Shown: positions 34,832 to 43,646 of the stretch, one piece after another | How the letters are laid out: each line of letters begins with the position of its first letter | How positions within the stretch are numbered: position 1 is the first letter of the stretch | Assembly: GCA_009711785.1 (NCBI GenBank) | Contig: VENA01000008.1 | Location: forward strand, 62,001 to 126,000 | DNA from: Bacillota bacterium | Lineage (GTDB): Bacteria > Bacillota > Clostridia > Tissierellales > MES13 | DNA length: 64,000 bases | Reading direction: 5' to 3' | Notes under the pieces: model-generated | What the model saw: only the letters and a program-made list of their open reading frames with translations | Databases searched by the model: none | Told to the model about the DNA's origin: nothing | Position numbers and translations under genes: made by a program

Positions 34832-35728
34832 CTATATACCTATATTTTTAAATCCTCTACCCTTTACTTCTTCAGTATCATTTATAGTAATAAAGGCATT
34901 AGAATCAACTTCTTCAACTATATCTTTTAATTTACCCACTTGTGTTGACATTACAGTACAATAAATAATTTTTTTATTATCGTTACTATACGCCCCTTCT
35001 CCATTTAAAAATGTAGCGCCTCGTTTAAGTTTATTAATTATAACATTAGCCATTTCTTGAGGTTTTTCTGATATTATTATTACTGTCTTTTTAGTATCTA
35101 AACCTGTTTGGACTTTATCTACCAACTGATAAGAAATATAGAGTCCTAACATAGTATAAAGAGCTAATCTTACACCAAATAATATTGATGAAAAGCCAAT
35201 TATTACTATATTAACTCCTAATAAAGCTGTTCCGATATTAATATTGAACTTTTTCTTAACCACAGCTGCAATTATATCAAAGCCACCTTGGGATGATTTA
35301 TTACGAAATAATAATCCCATTCCTACTCCATTTAAAACTCCACCTAGCATAGATTCTAGTAATAAATCATTAATTTGTATATACTTATAAACATCCTCTG
35401 TTGCACTTAATAAAAATGACATTGAAACCATTGCAACGAAACTATAAATAACAAATTTCTTATCAATTACTCTTAGACCTACTATAAAAATAGGAATGTT
35501 TAATAAAAAAACTAATAAACCAGTTGGTAAATCCGTTAAATAATGAATCATTATGGCTAAACCACCTGCACCGCCGCTTAATAAATTGTTTGGTATGAAA
35601 AAACCATTAAAAGCCACCGAACATAAAAATACACTTAATACTATTGTAGCTAATTTTGTTAATACCTTAATAACTTCCTTCGAGTGTGGTAAATCTTCTG
35701 ACTTTAAGCTTGCTCCCTTTGCGAGCAC
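34832..35728 (-). CDS. YitT family membrane protein (DUF161 plus DUF2179)
   Basis: 298 aa. About five membrane spans (residues 20-200) include the family-typical NGFFIPNNLLSGGAGGLAI and SSQGGFDIIAAVV. A C-terminal soluble DUF2179 domain of about 85 residues follows (KKTVIIISEKPQEMANVII). I take the GTG at 35728, spaced 8 nt from AGAGG; the TTG nine bases upstream directly abuts that motif. Molecular role is not established for the family. It is separated by terminator and promoter from both neighbours. Confidence 0.88.
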   Translation of the reverse strand: MLAKGASLKSEDLPHSKEVIKVLTKLATIVLSVFLCSVAFNGFFIPNNLLSGGAGGLAIMIHYLTDLPTGLLVFLLNIPIFIVGLRVIDKKFVIYSFVAMVSMSFLLSATEDVYKYIQINDLLLESMLGGVLNGVGMGLLFRNKSSQGGFDIIAAVVKKKFNINIGTALLGVNIVIIGFSSILFGVRLALYTMLGLYISYQLVDKVQTGLDTKKTVIIISEKPQEMANVIINKLKRGATFLNGEGAYSNDNKKIIYCTVMSTQVGKLKDIVEEVDSNAFITINDTEEVKGRGFKNIGI

Positions 35729-35909
35729 CTTTAACAACCTCTTTTCTTATTCAGGATTTACATCCTTTATTTCACACTCATTATATAGTCTCTGTTATTA
35801 CATTTCAATAGTAAATAAGAATTGTTTTGTTAAAATAAATTAACATTCTTTTAACCTAATTATTATTGACTTTTCCTTTTCGTTATGTTCTAATGTATAG
35901 TTTAAGCTA

Positions 35910-36296
35910 CTAAATTCTTTTTTCCTGAGGATTTTCTTTATCTGTTGTATCAATAATTTTATTTTTATCATCAACAAAAACTACCTTAGGTTTAAAATTA
36001 TTTATTTCGTTTTTATTAATCCAACAATAAGATATTATTATAACCTTATCACCTGGTTGTACTAACCTGGCAGCTGCACCATTTAAACAAATATCTCCAC
36101 TATTTATTTTACCCTTAATAACGTATGTTTCTAACCTTTTTCCGTTATTTAAATTTACTATTTGTACTTTTTCATTTTCAACTATACCTGAAGCATTCAT
36201 TAAATTTTCATCTATTGTAATACTACCAACATAATTTAAATCTGCTTCAGTCACAGTAGCTCTGTGTATTTTTCCTTTAAACATATTAATCATCAT
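35910..36296 (-). CDS. panD: Aspartate 1-decarboxylase
   Basis: 128 aa pro-enzyme. It makes beta-alanine from aspartate for pantothenate synthesis. The self-cleavage site is G24-S25 in YVGSITID; Ser25 becomes the pyruvoyl group. [14 protein letters not shown] and [20 protein letters not shown] are family blocks. The ATG overlaps the panC stop (ATGA), so translation is coupled. The tail is about 15 residues longer than common PanD and highly charged. Last gene of the pan operon. Confidence 0.96.
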   Translation of the reverse strand: MMINMFKGKIHRATVTEADLNYVGSITIDENLMNASGIVENEKVQIVNLNNGKRLETYVIKGKINSGDICLNGAAARLVQPGDKVIIISYCWINKNEINNFKPKVVFVDDKNKIIDTTDKENPQEKRI

Positions 36297-37141
36297 TTTT
36301 TTACCTCCAAGATAATATTATCTAGTAGTCTAGCTTTACCTATAAATACAGCAACTGCTATAATAATTTCACCCTTTATAATCTTTACATCTTTAAATGT
36401 ATTAATATCTAGTATTTCAACATAGTCAATTTTTGCACTAGGGTTAGCGTTTATATCTTTTATGATCTTACTTTTAATTTTATTAATATTTCTTTCCCCT
36501 TTTTCTATCTTACTTTTAGCAAAATTTAATGACTTTGATATAGATAGAGCTTCTTTTCTTTCACTGTTAGTAAGATAAACATTTCTAGAACTTATTGCTA
36601 ACCCATCAGTATCTCTTATAATAGGACAAGGAATTATTTCTATAGAAAGGTTTAAATCTTTAACCATTCTTTTTATTACAAATACCTGTTGAGCATCTTT
36701 AAGTCCAAAATATGCTCTATTAGGTCTTACTATATTAAATAGTTTTAACACAACAGTACTAACACCTCTAAAATGACCTGGTCTACTTTTTCCACAAAGT
36801 TTATCGGTTATTTCTTTAACTTCTACTGTTGTATTAAATCCTTCAGGATACATATCTTTATCACTAGGAGTAAAAACATAATCAGTCATATCTTTTATTA
36901 GGTTAATGTCCCTTTCTAAATCCCTAGGATATTTATCTAAATCTTCTCCCTCTCCAAATTGTGTAGGATTTACAAATATACTTACAACAACAATATCATT
37001 ATCTTTTCTTGCTTTTTTAATTAAAGATAAATGTCCCTTGTGAAGATATCCCATTGTAGGTACTAATCCCACTGTATTACCTGTTTTTTTGACTTCTTTT
37101 AGTAATGATTTCATCTTTTTTATATTATTTATAACTTGCAA
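36293..37141 (-). CDS. panC: Pantothenate synthetase
   Basis: 282 aa. It joins pantoate and beta-alanine using ATP. The nucleotide motifs are [15 protein letters not shown] (HxGH) near residue 30 and the later SSRNVYL block (KMSKS equivalent). [16 protein letters not shown] is the pantoate site. I use the TTG at 37141 because AAGGTGATTAAT precedes it; the GTG at 37150 lies inside that Shine-Dalgarno. It sits between panB (4-bp gap) and panD (overlap). Confidence 0.95.
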   Translation of the reverse strand: MQVINNIKKMKSLLKEVKKTGNTVGLVPTMGYLHKGHLSLIKKARKDNDIVVVSIFVNPTQFGEGEDLDKYPRDLERDINLIKDMTDYVFTPSDKDMYPEGFNTTVEVKEITDKLCGKSRPGHFRGVSTVVLKLFNIVRPNRAYFGLKDAQQVFVIKRMVKDLNLSIEIIPCPIIRDTDGLAISSRNVYLTNSERKEALSISKSLNFAKSKIEKGERNINKIKSKIIKDINANPSAKIDYVEILDINTFKDVKIIKGEIIIAVAVFIGKARLLDNIILEVKK

Positions 37142-37153
37142 ATTAATCACCTT

Positions 37154-37993
37154 CTATTTTTTATCTTTAAGCTCATTAATTACTTCTTCTTTTATACTAA
37201 AAGTATGTTCTTTTCTTGGAAACTCCCCATTTCCTACTTCTTTTATATAAGTTTTAACAGCATCTGAAATGTCTTTAGCTATATTTTTATATTTCTTTAC
37301 AAATTTAGGGGTAAAATCACTATACATACCTAACATATCTTGAGTTACTAATACTTGTCCATCACAACCATTTCCTGCTCCTATACCTATAGTAGGAATA
37401 GATACTTCCTTAGAAATTAATTTTGCAAGTTTATAAGGCACCGCTTCTAAGACTATGGCAAATACTCCTTTTTGTTCTAAAAGTTTAGCATCTTCAATAA
37501 TCTTCTTTGCTCCTTTAATATCTTTACCCTGTACCTTAAAACCCCCAAATACATTTACAGATTGGGGTGTTAATCCTAAATGTCCACACACTGGTATCTG
37601 TGCCTTTACTAAAGCCTCTATTTTATCAGCTACTTCTTTACCACCTTCTAATTTTACTGCATGGGCATTACCACTTTGTATTAATTTCCCTGCATTTTTA
37701 ATTGTTTCATAAGTATCTAAATGATATGTTAAAAACGGCATATCAGCTATAATTAATGCATTTTTTGCTCCCCTTGAAACAGCCTTAGTATGATGTAGTA
37801 TATCATCTAATGTAACTTGTAAAGTATTTTCATAACCAAGCATTACCATACCTAGAGAATCCCCAACTAATAAACAATTAACACCTGCATTATCTAATAA
37901 CTTAGCAGTAGAATAATCATAAGCTGTTAACATTGTTATTTTTTTATTTTCCTTTTTTAATTTCATTATACTTGTAACTGTGTTTTTACCCAT
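37154..37993 (-). CDS. panB: Ketopantoate hydroxymethyltransferase
   Basis: 279 aa TIM-barrel enzyme adding a hydroxymethyl group from methylene-THF to 2-oxoisovalerate. [17 protein letters not shown] (metal ligands), VKLEGG and [11 protein letters not shown] are the expected blocks, and [16 protein letters not shown] is near the C terminus. Second gene of the operon. Its 2-oxoisovalerate substrate is also used by the oxidoreductase operon upstream in the window. GAGGTGTAGAGTA precedes the ATG. Confidence 0.97.
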   Translation of the reverse strand: MGKNTVTSIMKLKKENKKITMLTAYDYSTAKLLDNAGVNCLLVGDSLGMVMLGYENTLQVTLDDILHHTKAVSRGAKNALIIADMPFLTYHLDTYETIKNAGKLIQSGNAHAVKLEGGKEVADKIEALVKAQIPVCGHLGLTPQSVNVFGGFKVQGKDIKGAKKIIEDAKLLEQKGVFAIVLEAVPYKLAKLISKEVSIPTIGIGAGNGCDGQVLVTQDMLGMYSDFTPKFVKKYKNIAKDISDAVKTYIKEVGNGEFPRKEHTFSIKEEVINELKDKK

Positions 37994-37997
37994 TACT

Positions 37998-38846
37998 CTA
38001 CACCTCTTTTAGGATATTTTTTAATTCATTAGAAAATTTTTCATCACCTGTTAGTTTTAAAGTTTCTAAACCTAAAACCTTATATGTTTTTAGTAATTCA
38101 GGAGATTCCTTTTTAATGCTTTCAATATGTTTTTTTATAGTATCTAAATCTCCTCTTTTTATAGGACCTGTTAATGCTTTTTTAGTACCTAACTTTCTTA
38201 CATTTTCAAGAGTTACTGAAATAAGTGGATAAAAGGCCTCATTAGCCTCCTTTTTATCTATACCTATTTCTTCAAGATAGCTAAAACCATAATCTAATAA
38301 TGTTACTAGATAATTTGAAAGTACACACGCTGAAGCATGATAGATAGGCTTTTTTTCACTATCTATTAAAAAGTACTTATTATCTAACTTTTTTAACATA
38401 TCTTTTATAACTTCCTTTTTTTCATCATCCCCTTCTAAACTAAAAACAGTTTCAGATAATTTCTTAACGGAGGTTTTTATATCTGCGAAAGATTGTAAAG
38501 GATGTAAACTATAAACATAACCTCCTTTATCCTTTATATCCCTTAGTATGCTACTAGATAATGCTCCACTCATATGGATGAATATTTTATTTAAACTTAA
38601 ATTTAACCCTGCTATGGTTTTAGAAGTTTCTTTAATTACATCATCTGGAGTTGTTATAAAAATTATGTCACTCTCTTTAACTAAAAAATTTATATCGTTA
38701 AATGCTTTTCCTTTAACTAATTTAGCTCCTTTTAAAGAAGAACTAAAACTTTTACTAAAGTATCCTTTCACTTTAAAACCTTTATCATATAAATATTTAC
38801 CAAAGGCACACCCTACTTTTCCAGCACCAATAAAACCAATGTTCAA
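37998..38846 (-). CDS. Rossmann-fold DUF2520 protein, candidate ketopantoate reductase
   Basis: 282 aa. The N-terminal NAD(P)-binding Rossmann motif is [15 protein letters not shown], followed by a ProC/F420-oxidoreductase-like fold and a helical C-terminal DUF2520 domain ([19 protein letters not shown]). The start is TTG at 38846 with GAAGGTGAAAATA upstream; a longer in-frame reading would cover the leader terminator. First gene of the pan operon. No classical panE/ilvC is in the window. I infer it reduces ketopantoate to pantoate. Confidence 0.82.
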   Translation of the reverse strand: MNIGFIGAGKVGCAFGKYLYDKGFKVKGYFSKSFSSSLKGAKLVKGKAFNDINFLVKESDIIFITTPDDVIKETSKTIAGLNLSLNKIFIHMSGALSSSILRDIKDKGGYVYSLHPLQSFADIKTSVKKLSETVFSLEGDDEKKEVIKDMLKKLDNKYFLIDSEKKPIYHASACVLSNYLVTLLDYGFSYLEEIGIDKKEANEAFYPLISVTLENVRKLGTKKALTGPIKRGDLDTIKKHIESIKKESPELLKTYKVLGLETLKLTGDEKFSNELKNILKEV

Positions 38847-38869
38847 TATTTTCACCTTCTTTATAGAAT

Positions 38870-38910
38870 AAAAAAAACCTTTTTGTGACATGACAAAAGA
38901 CACAAAAAGG
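38870..38910 (-). terminator. Leader (attenuator-type) terminator of the pan operon
   Basis: Stem CCTTTTTGTG/CACAAAAAGG (38910-38878 on the minus strand) followed by eight Ts. It lies only about 25-30 nt before the first coding start and after a structured leader, the layout of transcription attenuation. Confidence 0.8.
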
Positions 38911-38945
38911 GTATAGTAATCCTTTCAAATAAACGTATTTTTTGT

Positions 38946-39023
38946 CTCTGTCCATAGCAGTGGTTCAGAGCAATATTTTTATTATTTAAGTTTAATTAAA
39001 GGTATAGCTCCCTAAGGGATACC
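38946..39023 (-). ncRNA. Candidate pan-motif leader RNA
   Basis: Two hairpins precede the terminator. At 38946-38970 CTCTG/CAGAG closes a stem with AA and A unpaired and an inner CCA/TGG pair, resembling the described pan motif with bulged adenines. At 39001-39023 GGTAT/ATACC encloses a CCC/GGG stem. The pan motif is known upstream of panB/C/D operons, which is the context here. The assignment is by eye from the secondary structure. Confidence 0.5.
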
Positions 39024-39033
39024 ATCCAATTTA

Positions 39034-39062
39034 ATTTTACCACAACCCCCTTAATAAAGCAA
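39034..39062 (-). promoter_or_regulatory. Promoter of the pan operon
   Basis: Minus strand TTGCTT (39062-39057), 17-bp spacer, extended -10 TGG-TAAAAT (-10 at 39039-39034). It precedes the structured leader by a few bases. Confidence 0.65.
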
Positions 39063-39083
39063 TTTCAAAGACTTTTCTCCCAT

Positions 39084-39117
39084 TAAAAAAACCCCTTCAA
39101 GTGAAGGGGTTTTTTTA
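39084..39117. terminator. Terminator of the oxidoreductase operon
   Basis: CCCCTTC/GAAGGGG stem (39092-39109) flanked by A7 and T7, so it works on both strands. It directly follows the last oxidoreductase gene. Confidence 0.92.
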
Positions 39118-39654
39118 TTATTTAACTTGTTCTGCACCTTTAGCTAAAGCTTTTTCATTTAAAGGTATTAAATGAGCCTTTGATTCACCAAATACTTTCT
39201 TTAAAGCCTCAACCACTGATTCTACCTTTACAATTTTAGTTAACTCTAAGTAAGCTCCTAACATAACCATGTTAGCTACCTTAGCGTTTCCTAATTCCAC
39301 TGCTATTTTATTAGCAGGAATATAATATACTTCTACGTCATCTCTATTAGCTTCTTCCTCTATAAGAGAACTGTTTATTAATAAATGTCCATCTTTAACT
39401 ACGTCATCTTCAAATTTATATAATGAAGGTAAATTCATTACTACTGCTGTTGTAGCCTCTGTAACTATAGGTGAACCTATAGGATCATCAGAAACCATTA
39501 CATTACAGTTTGCAGTACCTCCACGCATTTCAGGTCCATAGGATGGTAACCATGATACGTGCTTATTTTCAATCATTCCAGCATATGTTAATAATTGTCC
39601 CATTGACATAACACCTTGGCCACCAAATCCTGCTATGACTACTCTTTCTTGCAT
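39118..39654 (-). CDS. 2-oxoacid:acceptor oxidoreductase, gamma subunit
   Basis: 178 aa catalytic-interface subunit of a four-subunit 2-oxoacid:ferredoxin oxidoreductase (KorC/VorC type). VVIAGFGGQGVMSMGQLL at the N terminus is the family signature, and GPEMRGGTANCNV follows near residue 42. It abuts the beta subunit gene by one base. In the operon context with ptb/buk genes the likely substrate is a branched-chain 2-oxoacid, though 2-oxoglutarate cannot be excluded. Confidence 0.92.
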   Translation of the reverse strand: MQERVVIAGFGGQGVMSMGQLLTYAGMIENKHVSWLPSYGPEMRGGTANCNVMVSDDPIGSPIVTEATTAVVMNLPSLYKFEDDVVKDGHLLINSSLIEEEANRDDVEVYYIPANKIAVELGNAKVANMVMLGAYLELTKIVKVESVVEALKKVFGESKAHLIPLNEKALAKGAEQVK

Positions 39655-39655
39655 A

Positions 39656-40402
39656 TTACTCCACCTCCTTAGGTGTACGTAAATTTCCTAATGGATAGTA
39701 AGGTAGCATATTTTCTTCTAACCATTTAAGTGATTCTAATGGAGTAAGTCCCCAGTTAGTTGGACAAGTAGATAATATTTCAACTATACCAAAACCTTCT
39801 CCTGATAATTGTAATTCAAAAGCTTTCTTGATAGCTTTTTTAGTCTTTCTTATATTTGCTGCATTATGAACTGAAGTCCTTTCAACAAATTTAGCTCCAT
39901 CTAACGTTGAAAGCATTTCAGAAACCTTAATAGGTTTACCAGTAAGCTTCTCATCTCTACCATAAGGAGATGTTGTTGCCTTTTGTCCTATTAACGTAGT
40001 AGGTGCCATTTGTCCACCTGTCATACCATATATAGCATTATTAACGAAAATTGTTGTTATATTTTCTCCTCTAGCAGCTGCATGAACAATTTCAGCAGCA
40101 CCTATTGATGCTAAGTCTCCATCACCTTGATAAGTAAATACAACATTTTCAGGATTTACTCTCTTAACACCTGTAGCAACAGCTGGTGCTCTACCATGGG
40201 CTGCTTCATGCATGTCACAATTAAAGTAGTCATAAGCAAAAACTGAACATCCTACAGGCGCAACTCCAACAGCTTCACCTAATACATCTAGTTCTTCTAA
40301 AACTTCTCCTACTAATCTGTGTATTATACCATGGGTACAACCTGGACAGTAGTGAAAAGCCTTATCTGTTAAACCATTAGTTCTTTCAAATACTTTAGCC
40401 AT
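39656..40402 (-). CDS. 2-oxoacid:acceptor oxidoreductase, beta (thiamine diphosphate) subunit
   Basis: 248 aa. The thiamine diphosphate/magnesium motif is YQGDGDLASIGAAE to IFVNNAIYGMTGGQ (GDG...NN). CPGCTHGIIHRL near the N terminus is typical of KorB/VorB. It binds the 2-oxoacid with the alpha subunit. Its start overlaps the alpha stop by the ATG/TAA junction at 40402. Confidence 0.95.
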   Translation of the reverse strand: MAKVFERTNGLTDKAFHYCPGCTHGIIHRLVGEVLEELDVLGEAVGVAPVGCSVFAYDYFNCDMHEAAHGRAPAVATGVKRVNPENVVFTYQGDGDLASIGAAEIVHAAARGENITTIFVNNAIYGMTGGQMAPTTLIGQKATTSPYGRDEKLTGKPIKVSEMLSTLDGAKFVERTSVHNAANIRKTKKAIKKAFELQLSGEGFGIVEILSTCPTNWGLTPLESLKWLEENMLPYYPLGNLRTPKEVE

Positions 40403-41463
40403 TACTTTTCACCCCCAGCAATCTTTCTTATCTCGTTTTCTATATCAGTTGGATTAGGAACCATTCCACCTGTTCTTCCGTGGAAATAAACTGGTTTTTT
40501 GCCCTTAATTGCTATCTTAACATCATCTATCATTTGACCTGTACTCATTTCTACTGCTAATAATCCCTTAGTTTTATCTGTAATCTTCTCAAATGCGCTC
40601 TCAGGGAATGGCCATAATGTTATAGGTCTAATTAAACCTACCTTTAAACCATCTTCTTCACATTTTTTAATTGCATTTTTTACTATTCTTGAAGTAGTAC
40701 CATATGCAACACATACAACGTCTGCATCTTCTACGTTATATTCTTCAAATCTAGTTTCATTTTTCTTTATTTCTTCATGCTTTCTTTCTAATTTATGAAC
40801 ATGATCTTCTAATTCTTGTGGATCTATAAATAAAGAGTTTATAATATTTGGCTTTCTTTTTCCTTTAGTTCCTGTAGTTGCCCAAGTTTTTTCTGCTAAA
40901 GATCTCTCTTTAGGCTTTTTAAATTCTACAGGTTCCATCATCTGACCTATCATACCATCACCAACAACCATTACTGGTATTCTATATTGCTCAGCTACAT
41001 CAAATGATTCCATAACTAAATCAACGGTTTCTTGTAAAGTTGATGGTGCATATACTACGTGTCTATAGTCACCATTTCCTCCACCTCTTGTTGCTTGGTA
41101 ATAATCTGACTGTGCAGGTTGAATACCACCTAGTCCTGGACCTCCTCTTACTATGTTAACAATAACACATGGAAGCTCAGCTCCTGCTATATATGAAATT
41201 CCTTCCTGTTTTAATGCGATTCCTGGGCTTGATGATGAAGTCATTACTCTTGCTCCTGCTCCAGCTGCTCCATAAACCATGTTTATTGCAGCAACTTCAC
41301 TTTCAGCTTGTAAAAATACTCCATCTACCTTTGGCAATTCTCTAGACATATATTCTGGTATTTCATTCTGTGGTGTGATTGGATAACCAAAGAAATAGTG
41401 ACAACCAGCTTTTATTGCAGCTGCACCAATAGCTTCATTACCTTTCATTAACACTTTAGCCAT
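40402..41463 (-). CDS. 2-oxoacid:acceptor oxidoreductase, alpha subunit
   Basis: 353 aa. The N-terminal pyrimidine-binding domain opens MKGNEAIGAAAIKAG with FFGYPITPQNEIPE. MTSSSSPGIALKQEGISYIA and the domain II stretch VVCVAYGTTSRIVKNAI follow. With beta, gamma and ferredoxin subunits it oxidises a 2-oxoacid to acyl-CoA, CO2 and reduced ferredoxin. GGAGGGAAAAAATA precedes the ATG. Confidence 0.95.
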   Translation of the reverse strand: MAKVLMKGNEAIGAAAIKAGCHYFFGYPITPQNEIPEYMSRELPKVDGVFLQAESEVAAINMVYGAAGAGARVMTSSSSPGIALKQEGISYIAGAELPCVIVNIVRGGPGLGGIQPAQSDYYQATRGGGNGDYRHVVYAPSTLQETVDLVMESFDVAEQYRIPVMVVGDGMIGQMMEPVEFKKPKERSLAEKTWATTGTKGKRKPNIINSLFIDPQELEDHVHKLERKHEEIKKNETRFEEYNVEDADVVCVAYGTTSRIVKNAIKKCEEDGLKVGLIRPITLWPFPESAFEKITDKTKGLLAVEMSTGQMIDDVKIAIKGKKPVYFHGRTGGMVPNPTDIENEIRKIAGGEK

Positions 41464-41479
41464 TATTTTTTCCCTCCTA

Positions 41480-41710
41480 TTATTTTTCTATTATTCTTTC
41501 GACTTCTATAACAGTATCTGGACAAATTGTTGCGCAGTTAGCACATCCTATACATTTATCCATTTCATGGACTGTTGCTGGATGATAACCTTTTACATTT
41601 ATTTTTTCTTTATTCATAACTACAATGTTTACAGGACATGCTGTTGTACATAATTCACAACCTTTACATAAATCCTCTTTAAAAGTAACCTTACCTTTAG
41701 CTTTAGCCAT
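41480..41710 (-). CDS. 2-oxoacid oxidoreductase ferredoxin-like (delta) subunit
   Basis: 76 aa with two 4Fe-4S motifs, CKGCELCTTACP and CIGCANCATICP. It carries electrons from the thiamine site to ferredoxin. It is the first of the four oxidoreductase genes, 17 bp before the alpha subunit. Confidence 0.95.
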   Translation of the reverse strand: MAKAKGKVTFKEDLCKGCELCTTACPVNIVVMNKEKINVKGYHPATVHEMDKCIGCANCATICPDTVIEVERIIEK

Positions 41711-41744
41711 TTTATACCCTCCTTATATGTTTTTATAAGAACAC

Positions 41745-41806
41745 ACTGGGTGCTTAAGCACTAGACACCTATTTTATTTTTAGTGCCTAAAACTTAAGCA
41801 CCCAGT
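41745..41806. repeat. 14-bp perfect inverted repeat in the operon
   Basis: ACTGGGTGCTTAAG (41745-41758) and CTTAAGCACCCAGT (41793-41806) form a stem around a 34-nt loop. No T-run follows on the minus strand, so it is not a standard terminator. It lies between the P-loop ATPase and ferredoxin genes and may be a dispersed repeat or mRNA-processing site. Confidence 0.6.
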
Positions 41807-41819
41807 AAATAAACATTAT

Positions 41820-42494
41820 CTATAACATCCAATCTTCCCTCATATACATCGTTATTGGGAATATCTCACCTTCTATATCCTTCGGTAATTCTTTAGCTAC
41901 ATCTTCTAATGCAACCACATATTTTATTGGTATATTAAGTTTTTTAGACACTTCTTTTACTATTTTTTGTCCTTTTAAAATTTCTTCCTTTGTTGTACTT
42001 TTTAATAAATGTGTATTATTAACAAGTCCTGTAACTTTAGCTCTAGCTTGAAGTTCTATATTTTTTAAATATTCAATTGCTTTATCCGCTGTTTGAGTTT
42101 CAGGCCTATTTGCATTTAATACAAATAACATATCGTATTTACCATCTTTAAAATACTTATTGTATCTTCCTAATGCTCTAGCTCCTATTGGGTCTCCTCC
42201 AACGTCTAAAATAGTTTCAAAGCTTTCATCCTGTATAGGACCAAGGACTTCTCCAGCGATAGCCGGAACGTCAGCTCCCATACCCTTTATTGAACTTCCT
42301 ATAACCTTTATACCTTGTTTAGATAAATCCTTAGATTTCTCTCTACTTCTAAAATAAGGATTTACTACATCTAAGTCTACTAAAGCTACATTTTCTTTTT
42401 CTTTATTAAGCTTAACTGCATAATTTACTGCAAATTCCGTCTTACCACTTCCGTAGTGTCCTGTTATGATTCTAATTCTATTATCATTTAACAA
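41820..42494 (-). CDS. P-loop ATPase (CobQ/MinD-like) of the butyrate kinase operon
   Basis: 224 aa. Walker A is GHYGSGKTEFA at the N terminus. VDLDVVNPYFRSR and ILDVGGDPIGARALGRY are Walker-B-side blocks of SIMIBI-class ATPases. I use TTG 42494 because AGGTGATTAAT lies before it; GTG 42503 overlaps that site. Function is unknown. It could be a chaperone or metal/cofactor inserter for the neighbouring ferredoxin oxidoreductase (inference from position only). Confidence 0.75.
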   Translation of the reverse strand: MLNDNRIRIITGHYGSGKTEFAVNYAVKLNKEKENVALVDLDVVNPYFRSREKSKDLSKQGIKVIGSSIKGMGADVPAIAGEVLGPIQDESFETILDVGGDPIGARALGRYNKYFKDGKYDMLFVLNANRPETQTADKAIEYLKNIELQARAKVTGLVNNTHLLKSTTKEEILKGQKIVKEVSKKLNIPIKYVVALEDVAKELPKDIEGEIFPITMYMREDWML

Positions 42495-42509
42495 ATTAAT
42501 CACCTACTT

Positions 42510-42555
42510 TCAGTTTACAGTTATCAGTTAACTGTAGTACTGAAAAACTGTTAAC
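42510..42555. repeat. Short palindromic repeat cluster (CAGTTAACTG type)
   Basis: Several overlapping copies of CAGTTTACAG, CAGTTAACTG and CTGTTAACT fill the gap between the P-loop gene and buk. Repeats of this kind are dispersed in some clostridial genomes. No function is inferred. Confidence 0.45.
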
Positions 42556-43631
42556 TATTTATATTCTTTAGCTGTTTCTTCTTTTCTTAGTACTCTAAGT
42601 CCACCTTCTGCTAGAGCTATCATTTCATCTTCACCTGGATAGATAAACATTTTTCCTATGAAATTTACTCTATCACTAATCCATTTAGTAAACATTTCAT
42701 CATAGGCTATACCACCAGTTAAAATGATTCCATCTACATCTCCACTAAGTACTGCACTTAGGCTTCCTATTTCCTTTGAAACTTGATAAGCCATTGCCTT
42801 ATAAACTAATTCAGCATCTTTATCTCCATTTTCTATCATTTTACAAACTTCTCTACCATCATTTGTACCTAGATAGGCTACTAATCCACCATTTCCTTTG
42901 ATTTTTTTCTTAATATCTTTTAAAGTGTATTCTCCACTAAAACAAAGTTTAGCTAAGTCTCCTACAGGTAATCCTCCTGATCTCTCTGGTGAAAATGGAC
43001 CTTCTCCGTCTAATGCATTATTTACATCTACAACTTTACCCTTTTTATGGGCACCTACAGAAACTCCGCCACCTAGATGTGCTACTATAAAGTTAGCATC
43101 TTCATAGGCTACTCCTAACTCTTTTGCTGCTCTTCTTGCAACTGCCTTTTGATTTAATGCATGGAATATACTTTTTCTATCTATTTCTGGCATTCCAGAA
43201 ATCCTTGCAACATCATCCATTTCATCAACAACAACAGGGTCAACTATAAAGGAAGGTATATTAAGTTGTTCAGCAATTTCATGGGCTATAATACCTCCTA
43301 AATTAGAAGCATGCTCTCCTAAAACTCCTACCTTTAAATCTTCAATCATTCTATCATTAACTGAATATGTTCCTCCATCTATAGGCTTTAATAATCCACC
43401 TCTACCTATAACTGCATTTAACTTTGTAATATTAAAACCCTTTTCATTTAAAGTTTCTAATATAATATTTTTTCTAAATTCATATTGATCAAATATTTTT
43501 TCGAATTTTCCTATTTCTTCAGAAGAATGTCTTAAAGTTTCTTCTAAAACTGTTTTTTCGTTATCAAATATAGCTATCTTTGTAGATGTTGATCCTGGAT
43601 TTATTACTAATAATCTATATACTTCACTCAT
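42555..43631 (-). CDS. buk: Butyrate kinase (branched-chain acyl kinase), copy 1
   Basis: 358 aa acetokinase-family enzyme. It turns acyl-phosphate plus ADP into carboxylate plus ATP. The N-terminal [14 protein letters not shown] is the phosphate loop. [14 protein letters not shown] and [15 protein letters not shown] are the family blocks, and [13 protein letters not shown] is near the C terminus. It is the third gene after the other buk copy and ptb. By context it uses isobutyryl-, isovaleryl- or 2-methylbutyryl-phosphate formed after 2-oxoacid oxidation. Confidence 0.95.
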   Translation of the reverse strand: MSEVYRLLVINPGSTSTKIAIFDNEKTVLEETLRHSSEEIGKFEKIFDQYEFRKNIILETLNEKGFNITKLNAVIGRGGLLKPIDGGTYSVNDRMIEDLKVGVLGEHASNLGGIIAHEIAEQLNIPSFIVDPVVVDEMDDVARISGMPEIDRKSIFHALNQKAVARRAAKELGVAYEDANFIVAHLGGGVSVGAHKKGKVVDVNNALDGEGPFSPERSGGLPVGDLAKLCFSGEYTLKDIKKKIKGNGGLVAYLGTNDGREVCKMIENGDKDAELVYKAMAYQVSKEIGSLSAVLSGDVDGIILTGGIAYDEMFTKWISDRVNFIGKMFIYPGEDEMIALAEGGLRVLRKEETAKEYK

Positions 43632-43646
43632 CTTTTAATCCCCTCT

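Noticed and set aside
38870..39062. T-box or SAM riboswitch in the pan leader
   Set aside because: No T-box sequence before the terminator and no SAM-type conserved cores. Gene content points to the pan motif instead.
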